Assembly (NCBI GenBank): GCA_017548605.1
Contig: JAFYZT010000036.1
Coordinates: 124,001 to 188,000 of the forward strand
Length of the DNA: 64,000 bases
Origin: Prevotella sp.
Lineage (GTDB): Bacteria > Bacteroidota > Bacteroidia > Bacteroidales > Bacteroidaceae
Direction of reading: 5' to 3'
The position numbers and the translations under genes are program-made. Below are positions 43,424-53,320 of the stretch, one piece after another; position 1 is the first letter of the stretch; every line of letters begins with the position of its first letter. The notes beneath the pieces were generated by a model. That model had not been told where the DNA came from and did not search any database. It saw only the letters and a program-made list of their open reading frames with translations.

Positions 43424-43669
43424 TTAGGGGAGGCATTTTCCTTCTATATACTCCACAAACTGGCTGAAGGTCTTCACCTCAGCCATCTCGTCAGGTTTAA
43501 TCTTGAAGCCGAAATATTTATCCACGATGACGACGATATCTACAAAATCCAGACTGTCGATACCCATGTCTTCTTTCAGACGGGCATCGGCATATATCTT
43601 ATCTTCGTCAATTTCCAAATCATCAACGAGAAATGCTCTTACCTTATCCTCAATTTCTTCTCTAGTCAT
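43424..43669 (-). CDS. Acyl carrier protein (third of three)
   Basis: 81 residues from ATG 43669; the frame opens further upstream only with a TTG. Phosphopantetheine serine S39 in MGIDSLDFVDIVVIV, acidic helices throughout, standard ACP length. It lies between the LpxL-like and methyltransferase genes. Confidence 0.9.
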   Translation of the reverse strand: MTREEIEDKVRAFLVDDLEIDEDKIYADARLKEDMGIDSLDFVDIVVIVDKYFGFKIKPDEMAEVKTFSQFVEYIEGKCLP

Positions 43670-43711
43670 ATTTTTGTTTATTGTTTTCAATTCTCACTGC
43701 TCCCCTGCGTT

Positions 43712-44836
43712 TCACTCTTCTGAGGGAGAAAGGGGGAGACTCCTGCACACCACTACCGAATGACCTTGTCCCAAATGGTCATATATCTGTTCTACCTCCA
43801 ACCCCGCTTGTGCAATACAAACGCTCAGGTCCTCAGTATTGTACATCTTCGAATTGCCGTTGGCAATGGCGGTGAAATACAGACTGGTCATCGTCAGACA
43901 GAAAGCCGCGGGCTCATAACGCTGCCGGTCCCACAACGTCTCCATGATAAACAGGCGGGTGTGCTCCGTCATGACTTCTTTGGCACGACGAAGGATGCCT
44001 ACAATTTCTTCCATGCTGAAACAATCGAGAAACTGACTCATCCAAATGCCGTCAAGTCTTTCTGACGACGAAGGAAAGGCTGACTGCTCATCCAACAGGT
44101 TGATGCCGCAACCACTTATGCGCTCCGATCCTTTTTTCCCGGCGATATTTTCTTTCATCATCGCAATCTGCTGAGGCAGGTCAAGGACGGTAACGTGTAC
44201 GTCTTTAGAATAATCCACGCAACGCAAAGCCCATTTGCCGGTGTTGCCGCCTACATCATACAGGTTCTTCACCTGGTATTTGTCGAAAATAATCTCCAAA
44301 GCCTCGCCAAAAGAGGAGTCGCTGTAGAAATGGTCAAAACCAAACCAACTATCCTGAACGTGCTTGGGCAATGATGATAACCCTTCATATACGGTAGGCC
44401 ATGGACCGAAATGTTTCAAACCCTCGGGCTTGCCGTTCCTCAACGACTCTTCCAGGTGGAACCACCCTTCGTAGTTTACATCGTGGTTGAAATCGAGGTT
44501 CACCCGCGTGGCGGGGTCGTTGAGAAGAAACCAACCGGTCTTCGATAAGATGAAACGGTCGCTTTCGGCATCCACAAGAATAGTGCCAATGGATAGGCTG
44601 GCTTCGGTCAGACATTTCATGGCATAATCGCTCAGACCAGTCTTCTCGCACAATTCACCACGGGTCAGTCCTTCGGGGGCTTCACGCAACAGGTCAAGAA
44701 TGCCAAACTTCACCATCAACCGCGACACTTGGAACACAATGGGTCCCCAAGCGATGAACTCGGCTTGGCGCTGTGCTTCACGAGCTGATAGCCGCTCTTC
44801 TGTGTAACGTTCTTTCAACGACGGGAAAAGGTGCAT
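43712..44836 (-). CDS. SAM-dependent O-methyltransferase
   Basis: 374 residues from ATG 44836 (MHLFPSLKERYTEERL), 7 bp after the preceding stop; a longer frame to 44992 overlaps that gene and begins with low-complexity Ser/Thr. N-terminal winged-helix dimerisation domain (about 25-115; GILDLLREAPEGLTRGEL), then a Rossmann methyltransferase domain with NLYDVGGNTGKWA as motif I, VTVLDLP, and DGIWMSQFLDCFSMEE. It resembles plant/bacterial PF00891 O-methyltransferases. It may methylate the aromatic head group of the polyene, as known for aryl polyenes. Confidence 0.82.
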   Translation of the reverse strand: MHLFPSLKERYTEERLSAREAQRQAEFIAWGPIVFQVSRLMVKFGILDLLREAPEGLTRGELCEKTGLSDYAMKCLTEASLSIGTILVDAESDRFILSKTGWFLLNDPATRVNLDFNHDVNYEGWFHLEESLRNGKPEGLKHFGPWPTVYEGLSSLPKHVQDSWFGFDHFYSDSSFGEALEIIFDKYQVKNLYDVGGNTGKWALRCVDYSKDVHVTVLDLPQQIAMMKENIAGKKGSERISGCGINLLDEQSAFPSSSERLDGIWMSQFLDCFSMEEIVGILRRAKEVMTEHTRLFIMETLWDRQRYEPAAFCLTMTSLYFTAIANGNSKMYNTEDLSVCIAQAGLEVEQIYDHLGQGHSVVVCRSLPLSPSEE

Positions 44837-44843
44837 GACTTTT

Positions 44844-45356
44844 TTATAGGTTGGCGATTCCTTTGCCGAGGTCTTCCATACACTCGGTATAACTGTCGTT
44901 GAAGTCGGTGTCACGACCGCCGACGAAGGAGTCAATGAAGATGACACATACGGTTTTTCCTGTATTATTGTCGATGACCGTGATGCTTCCACTCACGCGA
45001 TGTCTGTAGCCAGTTAAAAAGGGGAGGGGACTGGAAAAGCAGGAAAGATTAGTGATGGCAACCTCCAGACGAAACTTGCCGGGTTTCTCTGAAAGACGCA
45101 ATTTCTTGCTCGTTTCATTAAAACCATCAACGAAGAAACGCTCCGCAACAGATGTCATTCGTTCGAATTCACTGCCCCAGTGGTCGGTAAGTGGGCGCGT
45201 AATGTCCCACGTGCCTTGATCCCAGTGAAACACAACGTTGGCAGACTCGTATTCTCTCAGAAAAGAAGTGCTTCCTTCCGAAACAACAATTCCGTTGCCG
45301 GCAAGTGTAAAGAGGCTTACCAGCAGCATGCAGCATGTCAATATTGTTTTTTTCAT
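44844..45356 (-). CDS. Small exported protein in the pigment cluster
   Basis: 170 residues with a signal peptide (MKKTILTCCMLLVSLFTLAG). The mature part includes VVFHWDQGTWDITRPLTDHWG, KLRLSEKPGKFRLEVAITNLSCF and SGSITVIDNNTGKTVCVIFIDSFVGG, a beta-rich domain with no family I recognise. Its place between the ketosynthase and the methyltransferase genes suggests a role in transport or assembly of the product outside the inner membrane. Confidence 0.6.
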   Translation of the reverse strand: MKKTILTCCMLLVSLFTLAGNGIVVSEGSTSFLREYESANVVFHWDQGTWDITRPLTDHWGSEFERMTSVAERFFVDGFNETSKKLRLSEKPGKFRLEVAITNLSCFSSPLPFLTGYRHRVSGSITVIDNNTGKTVCVIFIDSFVGGRDTDFNDSYTECMEDLGKGIANL

Positions 45357-45400
45357 ATTATCTTTTAATTTTATAATCTTTTAATCTTTTAATTTTTTAA
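45357..45400. repeat. cttttaat tandem array at a ketosynthase end
   Basis: Degenerate atcttttaatttt units bridge the end of the 409-residue ketosynthase and the next gene, and code for its last residues (KKLKD). Confidence 0.65.
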
Positions 45401-46610
45401 TGATTATCGCCGAATTGGTCCCGCCGAAACCAAATGAATTGCTCAATACGCAACGAACATCGGTCTCAATAGTCTTGGCAGTAAGCTTCAACTTCTCAGA
45501 AAACTCGTCAGGATGCTCCAAATTGATGTTAGGTGCCACAAAATGATGCTGCATCATAATGGTGGAGTAAACAATCTCACTGGCCCCCGACATCCAACAC
45601 TCATGACCGGTCATCGACTTTGTCGAACTTATCCAGGCGCGCTGACCATGGAACAGACGGTCCAGGGCGATAGCTTCGTATTTGTCACCCTGAAGTGTTG
45701 ACGTGGCATGAGCATTCACATAGTCGATGTCGTCCAATGTGACACCGGCAACTTGAATGGCACGTGACATGGCAATATAGCTGCCTTCATCGTTCGGCTG
45801 TGACAGTCCCTGACCATTGCTTGAAAAACCATAGCCAATCACCTCGGCCAGGATGGTAGCACCGCGGGCCACGGCATGGTCATAGTCTTCCAATACCAAA
45901 GCAGCAGCACCGCCACTGGGAACCAGACCATCGCGGTCACGGTCAAAGGGCCGGCTGGCACGTGTCGGGTCGTCCATGCGCACAGAGAAGGCTAACAGCG
46001 CATCAAACGAAGACATGGCAAGATGGTTTGTCTCTTGGGCTCCGCCGCATAGAATCATATCTTGCAAACCTTGTTTGATAAAGGTGTAAGACAGACCGAT
46101 GGAGTGGCTGCCACTGGCACAGGCCGCACTCACCGTAAAATTGATGCCTCGCAAATGGAAAATGTTGCCCAGGTTCATCGTCACCGTAGAGTTCAGTGAA
46201 CGGAACACAATGCCGGAGCCAAGCATTGCACTGTCGTGCTTCTCTTCCATAATCCTCGCTGTCTCTATAACGGGCTGAGCGGAGGAGTCATTGCCGAAGA
46301 TACAGCCTACCTCGTGTTCTTTCAGGTAATCGTCATTAACACCGGCTTGCACCAATGCTTGCTGACTCGCCATATAGGCATAGCGCGACTCTTCCGACAT
46401 CGAGGCACGGGTATGGCGGTCTAACATCTGCTTAGTGATGACAGGTTCAGCCACCAATCCCGTCAGACAGGAACGGTAACCATAAGGAATACGGTCAGGA
46501 GCCAGACCGATGCCCGACCGACCGTGAAAAAGTGAATTTTTCACAGTCTCTATATCTGTGCCGATACACGACCAGATGCCCATGCCCGTTATCACTACTC
46601 TTCTTGCCAT
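45381..46610 (-). CDS. FabF/FabB-type ketosynthase
   Basis: 409 residues, the standard length. Triad C164 (SAACASGSHS), H301 (VNAHATSTLQGD) and H336 (KSMTGHECWMSGAS). C-terminal NSFGFGGTNSAII is typical of FabF-like enzymes. It condenses malonyl-ACP with a starter or growing chain. It is one of three ketosynthases and the only one without an added domain; it lies 39 bp after the ketoreductase, so it may act first. Confidence 0.9.
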   Translation of the reverse strand: MARRVVITGMGIWSCIGTDIETVKNSLFHGRSGIGLAPDRIPYGYRSCLTGLVAEPVITKQMLDRHTRASMSEESRYAYMASQQALVQAGVNDDYLKEHEVGCIFGNDSSAQPVIETARIMEEKHDSAMLGSGIVFRSLNSTVTMNLGNIFHLRGINFTVSAACASGSHSIGLSYTFIKQGLQDMILCGGAQETNHLAMSSFDALLAFSVRMDDPTRASRPFDRDRDGLVPSGGAAALVLEDYDHAVARGATILAEVIGYGFSSNGQGLSQPNDEGSYIAMSRAIQVAGVTLDDIDYVNAHATSTLQGDKYEAIALDRLFHGQRAWISSTKSMTGHECWMSGASEIVYSTIMMQHHFVAPNINLEHPDEFSEKLKLTAKTIETDVRCVLSNSFGFGGTNSAIIIKKLKD

Positions 46611-46649
46611 AAAATACGAATCCTTACCTCAATTGAACCTCATCACTCT

Positions 46650-47381
46650 TTAAGTGTATAGTCCTCCGTTGATATGTATCACCTCGCCGGTAATATACCC
46701 AGCCTGCTCCGATGCGAGGAAAGCCACTGCGGCAGCCACTTCTTCGGGCTTACCGAAACGGTTCATCGGAATGGTCTTCTTCAACTCTTCCTCGGATAGG
46801 TCTTTCGTCATGTCGGTGGCTATAAACCCAGGGGCCACGGCATTTACCGTCACTCCACGGGCGGCCACTTCCTGGGCCAAAGCTTTCGTGGCACCAATTA
46901 AACCGGCCTTTGCGGCACTATAATTGGCTTGGCCTGGAAGCCCTTTGGCTCCGGACAATGAAGAAATATTGATGATACGACCTCCTCGCTTCTTGGGCAT
47001 CATGTGCTTCAACAGACGACGGGTAAGATAGAAAAAGCCGTTCAACGTAATGTTCAACACATCATGCCATTCTTCATCGGACATCATGAACATCACATTG
47101 TCATGACGAACTCCGGCATTGTTCACCAACACGGAGATGTAATCGTCGGGATGATGAGCCTCCCAAGTGTCCAGCGCACGGTCAACCTCTTCCTGGTTGG
47201 CTACGTTGAATGGCATCAACTCCGCCGAGCCGCCTGCGGCCTCAATAAGCTCTTTCGTCTCCTCGGCGGCAGCCACATTCGACTGATAATTGATAATCAC
47301 AGGCTGCCCCGTCTTGGCCAATTCCAAACATATGGCGCGACCAATACCTCTCGATCCGCCTGTTACTAATGTATATTTCAT
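46650..47381 (-). CDS. 3-ketoacyl-ACP reductase (FabG-like)
   Basis: 243-residue short-chain dehydrogenase. NADPH motif TGGSRGIG (7-14), NNAG (87-90), catalytic Y154 and K158 in NYSAAKAG with Ser in NISSLSG, and the C-terminal ITGEVIHINGG. It reduces the 3-keto group of each extension cycle. First gene of the leftward cluster, with a TAnnTTTG box 60 bp upstream. It is probably dedicated to the pigment pathway rather than to bulk fatty acid synthesis. Confidence 0.92.
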   Translation of the reverse strand: MKYTLVTGGSRGIGRAICLELAKTGQPVIINYQSNVAAAEETKELIEAAGGSAELMPFNVANQEEVDRALDTWEAHHPDDYISVLVNNAGVRHDNVMFMMSDEEWHDVLNITLNGFFYLTRRLLKHMMPKKRGGRIINISSLSGAKGLPGQANYSAAKAGLIGATKALAQEVAARGVTVNAVAPGFIATDMTKDLSEEELKKTIPMNRFGKPEEVAAAVAFLASEQAGYITGEVIHINGGLYT

Positions 47382-47440
47382 GTTCCAGCAGAATAATCAG
47401 ATGACAACATAGTTTGACAAACGTCACTATTTTAATCCTG

Positions 47441-47448
47441 CAAAGGTA
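47441..47448 (-). promoter_or_regulatory. -7 box TACCTTTG of the pigment cluster
   Basis: TAnnTTTG on the minus strand 60 bp before the FabG start, followed by GCAGG, typical of Bacteroidota starts. It is the only such box found at the head of the cluster. Confidence 0.6.
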
Positions 47449-47650
47449 CACCTTTTTTCCAAAATAAACCCATCCTCATTCAAAATCTTTAGAATTCTGA
47501 TGGTCTTTTTTGCCTTTTTTACATATCAAAAGGGTGTTTTTTCTTACCGTGACTGTGCTTTATTTGTCCTTTATTCATACTATGTGGTTTTTTCATGACT
47601 GTTTTCAGTTTTTTGATTCAAAATCGTTCTTTTTTCTATCCAAAAAAACG

Positions 47651-47658
47651 TACCTTTG
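47651..47658 (+). promoter_or_regulatory. -7 box TACCTTTG of the GH31 operon
   Basis: TAnnTTTG match 41 bp before the ATG at 47699. Confidence 0.6.
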
Positions 47659-47698
47659 CATCACTTTACACTACTGATAATAACTATAATCTGAAAAT

Positions 47699-50632
47699 AT
47701 GAATTACCTGAAAACTATTCTCACGGCATGGCTGATGGCGGGTGCTTTATGGACTCACGCAGCTGATTTCACCGTAAACGGAAATTTTGTTAACATCCCA
47801 GTGAAAAACGTCACAACCGACGGACCGAGAATTGTTCGCCTGCAAGTGATTAACGACAACATCATCCGTGTGCAAGCCACACCGGATAATGCACTGACGG
47901 AAAAACAGAGCCTTATCATTGTGCCGCAGTCTACATTTGCGGTTTTCCAAGTTAGCCAGAAGGGAAACACGGTCGACGTTAAGACAAACAATATTCACGC
48001 ATTGGTGGATGTGAACACAGGACATGTGCAGTTCACCAACGCACGGGGTGAAATAATCCTCAACGAACAGAATCAGGGGGGGAAGACCTTCACCCGGTTC
48101 ACCGTGCCACAAAGGGAAATAGGCGTGGGAACACTTACCGACGAACAACGCAACGGATGGACATGGCATGCGCTGTTCGACAGCCCCGAGAACGAGGCGT
48201 TCTATGGCCTTGGACAGCATCAGGCGGAAGAACTGAACATGAAGGGGAAAAACGAAGACCTCTTCCAATATAATACGAAGGTGAGTGTGCCCTTCGTCAT
48301 CTCCAACCGCTGCTATGGCATCCTCTGGGATAGCTACAGCTACTGTCGATGGGGTAACCCCAATCCTTATGAGCAGTTACATAAGGCATTTACACTCTAC
48401 GATAAAGATGGCAAAAAAGGATCGCTCACAGGAACATATACAGATAAAAACGGACAAACTATCGTCCGACAGGAAGATAGCATCTATTATGAACATGCCA
48501 TACCCGAATGTAATGAGTGGCATGCTCAGGAACTGGGTGTCGACGCTCTGCCCAAGGGGTTCAACCTCGAAGGGGCAAAAGTGGTCTACGAAGGATTCCT
48601 TGAAGCTCCAGTAACAAACAACTACCATTTCATTCTCTATTATGCGGGCTACATGAAAGTGTTCCTCGATGGAAAAGAGGTGGTGCCGGAACGATGGCGC
48701 ACGGCATGGAATCCAAATGCTTGGAAATTCACGTTTCAGATGCAAAAGGGACAACGTATACCGCTGCGTATAGAATGGTTGCCCGATGGAGGGGTGAGCT
48801 ACTGCGGACTGAGAGCGGCAACTCCGGCCACGGAGAAGGAGCAGGGGCAGTTGAGTATCTGGAGCGAGATGGCTCGCGATATGGACTACTATTTCATCGC
48901 GGGTGCCAACCTCGATGAAGTGATTGCGGGGTACCGCGCACTGACAGGAAAGGCATCGGTATATCCCAAATGGGCACTGGGCTTTTGGCAGAGCCGCGAA
49001 CGGTATAAATCATCACAAGAGATAGAGGAGACGCTGGCAGAGTTCCGTCGCCGGCATATCCCCATTGATAATATCGTACAGGACTGGAACTACTGGAAAC
49101 TGGATTCGTGGGGTGACCATACATTTGAGGCATCGCGTTATCCCAACCCGCAAGCGATGCTCGACAGCGTTCATGCCATGCACGGACGGTTCATGATTTC
49201 AGTATGGCCAAAATTCTATAACACGGTTGACAACTACAAGGAATTAGATGCCAAAGGGTGGATATACCACCAAGCCATCAAGGATGACATCCACGACTGG
49301 CTTGGTTTCCTCGGCTCATTCTACGATGCCTATAGCGCAGGCGCACGTCAGATGTTCTGGCGACAGATGGACGAAAACCTGTTCTCAAAATATAAATATG
49401 GCATCGACGCTTGGTGGATGGATGCATCGGAACCAAACGTGCGCGACTGTACGCCGATGTGGTACCGCAAGGCACTCAGCGGACCAACAGCACTGGGCTC
49501 TTCGACAGAATATTTCAATGCCTATTCCATTGTCAACGCTGATGCGATCTATAATGGACAACGGGCTGTGAATCATAACCAACGTGTGTTCCTGCTCACA
49601 CGAAGCGGATTCGCAGGCGAGCAGCGTTACAGTACGGCTACATGGAGCGGTGATATAGGTACGCGATGGGAGGACATGCGTGCACAGATGACGGCGGGCA
49701 TGAACTATTCTATGGCGGGACTGCCGTTCTGGGGCATGGACCAAGGTGGGTTCTGTGTTGAAAACAGGTACGTGGCGGCACAACAGCTTTTTGACAGCAC
49801 GGGACAAGAGAACGACGACCTCAAGGAATGGCGCGAATTGCAGGCACGATGGAACCAGTTTGGCTGCTTCATCCCGCTCTACCGCGCCCATGGACAATGG
49901 CCCACACGCGAGGTGTGGAACATTGCACCGGAAAACCATCCCACCTACAAGACCATCGTGTGGTACGACCGTCTGCGCTATCGTCTTATGCCATACCTTT
50001 ATTCCATGGCGGGATGGGCACATTTCCGCGATTATACACTCATGCGAGGACTGGTGATGGATTTCAATGGTGATGACAACATCTATGACATCAAGGACCA
50101 ATGGATGTTCGGACCATCGCTCATGGCATGCCCCGTAGGATATTACAAGACGTATTCACGACAGGTGTATCTGCCTAAACAACGGGGATGGTATGACTTA
50201 TACACGGGTAAACACTACAATGGTGGACAGACCATCACAGCTGACGCACCGTTTGAGCGCATCCCTGTATTCGTGCCTGAAGGTTCTATCATTCCTTTCG
50301 GACCGGAAATGGAGTGGTGTGATGAGAAACCGGCTGAACTCATCAATCTCTATGTCTACCAAGGACACAACGCTTCCTTCCAACTCTATGAGGACGAGGG
50401 TACGAACTACAACTATGAACGTGGGAAATACGCCACCATCGACATCTATTATAATGATACGGAAAAAACCATTACTTTTGGTGAACGTCAAGGTTCCTTC
50501 GACGGCATGTTGCAAAACCGCCGTTTCAACGTCGTTCTTGTTTCCCCGACAAAAACTCAGCCGCTCGATCTCGAACAGCCCCAAGGCAAGATGGTGAACT
50601 ATAACGGCAATGAAGTAAAGGTACAGCTTTAG
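47699..50632 (+). CDS. GH31 glycosidase with PA14 insert (alpha-xylosidase type)
   Basis: 977 residues, exported (signal peptide 1-21). N-terminal beta-sandwich about 25-220; an inserted PA14-like carbohydrate-binding domain about 285-375 (VVYEGFLEAPVTNNYHFILYYAGYMKVFLDG in order); GH31 TIM barrel about 420-770 with nucleophile D575 (AWWMDASEPN) and acid/base D652 (WSGDIGTRW); C-terminal beta domains. The PA14 insert is shared with Bacteroides alpha-xylosidases acting on xyloglucan, so alpha-xylosidase is the leading guess. It precedes a GH2 and another GH31. Confidence 0.86.
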   Translation: MNYLKTILTAWLMAGALWTHAADFTVNGNFVNIPVKNVTTDGPRIVRLQVINDNIIRVQATPDNALTEKQSLIIVPQSTFAVFQVSQKGNTVDVKTNNIHALVDVNTGHVQFTNARGEIILNEQNQGGKTFTRFTVPQREIGVGTLTDEQRNGWTWHALFDSPENEAFYGLGQHQAEELNMKGKNEDLFQYNTKVSVPFVISNRCYGILWDSYSYCRWGNPNPYEQLHKAFTLYDKDGKKGSLTGTYTDKNGQTIVRQEDSIYYEHAIPECNEWHAQELGVDALPKGFNLEGAKVVYEGFLEAPVTNNYHFILYYAGYMKVFLDGKEVVPERWRTAWNPNAWKFTFQMQKGQRIPLRIEWLPDGGVSYCGLRAATPATEKEQGQLSIWSEMARDMDYYFIAGANLDEVIAGYRALTGKASVYPKWALGFWQSRERYKSSQEIEETLAEFRRRHIPIDNIVQDWNYWKLDSWGDHTFEASRYPNPQAMLDSVHAMHGRFMISVWPKFYNTVDNYKELDAKGWIYHQAIKDDIHDWLGFLGSFYDAYSAGARQMFWRQMDENLFSKYKYGIDAWWMDASEPNVRDCTPMWYRKALSGPTALGSSTEYFNAYSIVNADAIYNGQRAVNHNQRVFLLTRSGFAGEQRYSTATWSGDIGTRWEDMRAQMTAGMNYSMAGLPFWGMDQGGFCVENRYVAAQQLFDSTGQENDDLKEWRELQARWNQFGCFIPLYRAHGQWPTREVWNIAPENHPTYKTIVWYDRLRYRLMPYLYSMAGWAHFRDYTLMRGLVMDFNGDDNIYDIKDQWMFGPSLMACPVGYYKTYSRQVYLPKQRGWYDLYTGKHYNGGQTITADAPFERIPVFVPEGSIIPFGPEMEWCDEKPAELINLYVYQGHNASFQLYEDEGTNYNYERGKYATIDIYYNDTEKTITFGERQGSFDGMLQNRRFNVVLVSPTKTQPLDLEQPQGKMVNYNGNEVKVQL

Positions 50633-50694
50633 AGCATATAATAATTTCGAAATTTGGTGGGTCACGGGTGCACTTTCGGTGCAGTGTTTAAGTC

Positions 50695-50797
50695 GCTGCT
50701 ACTGCAATCAGCACTATCACTATAGCACCTATCATCAGCATAGCTCCTACCTTCACTATAGTTTCTATAGCAGCTATAGCTACTATAACTACTATCA
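50695..50797. repeat. ctatagc tandem array between GH31 and GH2 genes
   Basis: Degenerate units such as ctatagcac, ctatagctac, ctatcatcag over about 100 bp. It is the same family as the array that ends the lipid exporter frame at 29478-29560. Confidence 0.75.
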
Positions 50798-50809
50798 ATA
50801 ATTTCTCTC

Positions 50810-53290
50810 ATGAAAAAAATCCTTCTCGCCCTCCTTTCTCTTCTCGCGCTTTCCCTCTCAGCGCGCGAGCGGCAGAACATTGACTTCGATTGGCAGTTCA
50901 TCCTGGCGGACACAGCCCAGTTTGCTATGCCCGAATACAATGACAGCCAGTGGCGAACGCTCGACCTGCCGCACGATTGGGCCATTGAGGGTGATTTTTC
51001 ACCGTCGAACCCGTCAGGCGCGGGTGGGGGAGCATTGCCTGGTGGCATAGGGTGGTATCGCAAACATCTGCAAATCGATAATCTCAGTAATGAGTCGTTC
51101 TTCATCGAGTTCGATGGGGTATATATGAACTCGACGGTCTATGTCAACGGACAAATAGTGGGTAGTCGCCCATACGGATATAGTTCTTTTGAATACGACA
51201 TCACTCGCTATCTGAAACAGGGCGATAACGTCATTGCCGTGCGTGTTGACAACAGCGACCAACCTAACTCGCGGTGGTACAGCGGATGTGGCATCTACCG
51301 ACACGTATGGCTCACACGCACCCATCCCATACATGTGGCGCATTGGGGAACGTATGTCGCAACGGAGGCTGATGGAAACATGACGGTAACTGTTACGGTC
51401 GAAAATGTGTCAACAGCTGCTCCGAAGTGTCAGGTACGAAATCTGGTCTTCGATCCGAACGGAAGACAGTTGGCGGATAAAACAACATACATCGATTTGG
51501 CGAGGACGAAGGTGGCTTCAGCACAACTTAAAGTTAGAAAACCCTCACTATGGTCTATAACTTCACCGATGGTGTACACGGTGAAGACGCAAATTATTGC
51601 AGAAGGAACGGTAGTCGACGAGGTAACGACAACAACGGGTTTCCGTTCTTTCCGCTTCGACCCGAAAACCGGATTCTGGCTCAATGGTGAAAACTTCAAA
51701 ATCAATGGTGTGTGTGAACACCATGACCTGGGTTGCCTTGGAGCAGCCATCCATGAAGATGCCATACATCGAAAACTCGTCATCCTACGCGACATGGGTG
51801 TCAATGCCATACGATGCTCGCACAACCCACCTGCACCCGAACTGCTTAATATGTGCGATACCATGGGCTTCATTGTTATGGATGAGTCGTTTGACATGTG
51901 GCGACGTAAAAAGACACAAAACGACTATGCTCGCTTCTTCGATGAATGGCATGAGCGCGACCTCACCGACCTTATACTACGCGACCGCAACCACCCATCG
52001 ATACTCATGTGGAGCATTGGCAACGAGGTACTTGAGCAATGGTCATCTGCGGAGGCGGATACGCTGACACTTGAACAAGCAAACCTTATCCTCAACGCAG
52101 GTCACGATGCGTCGACATTGGCTAAGGAGGGCGAGTTGAGCGTCAACTCGTTACTTACGAAACACCTGGCGGAAATTGTGAAACGTTATGATACCACACG
52201 TCCCATCACTGCGGGATGCAACGAGCCGAATCCCAACAACCACCTTTTCAAAAGTGGAGCCATCGACATCATAGGATTCAACTATCACCATGAGTGGGTG
52301 AAGGATGTCCCGAAAAACTTCCCCGGCAAACCGTTCATCTTCTCAGAGAGCGTGTCGGCGCTCCAATCACGTGGATTCTACATGATGCCGAGCGATTCGG
52401 TGTATAAGGCTCCGAAAGAGTGGTGGCTTCCTTATACCGACCCGTCATTCTCATGCAGTGCCTACGATAATATGCACGCTTCTTGGAGTAGCACGCACGA
52501 GGAGACGTGGGACGTGGTGAAACATAACGACTTCGTGGGGGGACAGTTCATTTGGACGGGATTCGATTATCTCGGTGAACCGACTCCCTATGCCTATCCG
52601 GCAAGGAGCAGCTACTTCGGCATCATCGACCTGGCGGGATTCCCGAAAGATGTGTATTACATGTACCAGAGTGAATGGACCGACAAACAAGTACTCCATC
52701 TCTTCCCACACTGGAACCACCTGCCGGGTGATACCATTGACCTATGGTGTTACTACAACAATGCTGATGAGGTGGAACTCTTCATCAACGGCGTAAGCCA
52801 AGGCACCCGCAGCAAAGATTCCTCCTCCTTGAGAGGGGAGCAGAAGGAGGCTTACCACGTTGCCTGGCGTGTCATCTACCAACCGGGTGAGGTGAAAGTG
52901 GTGGCACGTAAAGAGGGGAAAACGGTGGGCGAAAAGACCATACGCACGGCGGGCCAGCCTCATCACCTGCGTATGACATCCGACCGCACCACGCTCGCTG
53001 CAGACGGACGGAGCCTGGCCTTCGTCACCGTGGAGGTGCTCGATGCCGATAATAACCTATGCCCGTTAGCGAATAACCAAGTGTTCTTTTCTGTCGAAGG
53101 AGCGGCGAAGATAGCCGGCGTCGACAATGGTCTCCAAACGTCTCTTGAACGCTTCCAAGACAACAAACGTAACGCCTTCAATGGCAAATGTCTCATCGTT
53201 CTCAAAGCGGACAAACAACCAGGCACCGTCGCCTTAAAAGCTCGTGCCATAGGCCTTCAAGATTCCCAAATCACCCTGAACGTCAAATAA
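50810..53290 (+). CDS. Exported glycoside hydrolase family 2
   Basis: 826 residues, paralogue of the GH2 at 2214-4658. Signal peptide 1-18. Sugar-binding domain (LPHDWAIEGDFSPSNPSG), Ig-like domain, TIM barrel with acid/base E406 (SIGNEVLEQ) and nucleophile E513 (IFSESVSALQSRG), then DUF4982-like (WRVIYQPGEVKVVAR, about 690-720) and a C-terminal Ig-like domain. The barrel carries an extra loop after E406 (SSAEADTLTLEQANLILNAG) absent from the other copy. Likely removes beta-linked galactose or another beta sugar from the oligosaccharide opened by the neighbouring GH31 enzymes. Confidence 0.88.
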   Translation: MKKILLALLSLLALSLSARERQNIDFDWQFILADTAQFAMPEYNDSQWRTLDLPHDWAIEGDFSPSNPSGAGGGALPGGIGWYRKHLQIDNLSNESFFIEFDGVYMNSTVYVNGQIVGSRPYGYSSFEYDITRYLKQGDNVIAVRVDNSDQPNSRWYSGCGIYRHVWLTRTHPIHVAHWGTYVATEADGNMTVTVTVENVSTAAPKCQVRNLVFDPNGRQLADKTTYIDLARTKVASAQLKVRKPSLWSITSPMVYTVKTQIIAEGTVVDEVTTTTGFRSFRFDPKTGFWLNGENFKINGVCEHHDLGCLGAAIHEDAIHRKLVILRDMGVNAIRCSHNPPAPELLNMCDTMGFIVMDESFDMWRRKKTQNDYARFFDEWHERDLTDLILRDRNHPSILMWSIGNEVLEQWSSAEADTLTLEQANLILNAGHDASTLAKEGELSVNSLLTKHLAEIVKRYDTTRPITAGCNEPNPNNHLFKSGAIDIIGFNYHHEWVKDVPKNFPGKPFIFSESVSALQSRGFYMMPSDSVYKAPKEWWLPYTDPSFSCSAYDNMHASWSSTHEETWDVVKHNDFVGGQFIWTGFDYLGEPTPYAYPARSSYFGIIDLAGFPKDVYYMYQSEWTDKQVLHLFPHWNHLPGDTIDLWCYYNNADEVELFINGVSQGTRSKDSSSLRGEQKEAYHVAWRVIYQPGEVKVVARKEGKTVGEKTIRTAGQPHHLRMTSDRTTLAADGRSLAFVTVEVLDADNNLCPLANNQVFFSVEGAAKIAGVDNGLQTSLERFQDNKRNAFNGKCLIVLKADKQPGTVALKARAIGLQDSQITLNVK

Positions 53291-53320
53291 TCACTCGTCA
53301 CTCATCACTCGTCACTCATG
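53291..53320. repeat. cactcgtcactcat array at the GH31 start
   Basis: Three units between the GH2 stop and the GH31 ATG; the final tcatg supplies the start codon. Same family as 27714-27834. Confidence 0.75.

Larger units (their letters stand above)
47382..47698. other. Divergent promoter region
   Basis: 317 bp between the pigment cluster (left) and the GH31 operon (right). It holds one -7 box for each direction and is AT-rich; no gene or inverted repeat of note. Confidence 0.6.

Noticed and set aside
44837..44992. Longer N-terminus of the methyltransferase
   Set aside because: It would overlap the upstream gene over about 150 bp and consists of low-complexity Ser/Thr sequence; ATG 44836 directly follows that gene's stop.
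52801..52860. Repeat insertion inside the GH2 gene (cctccttgagaggggag-like)
   Set aside because: The stretch looks palindromic but the protein differs from its paralogue by only a few residues there, so an insertion cannot be claimed.
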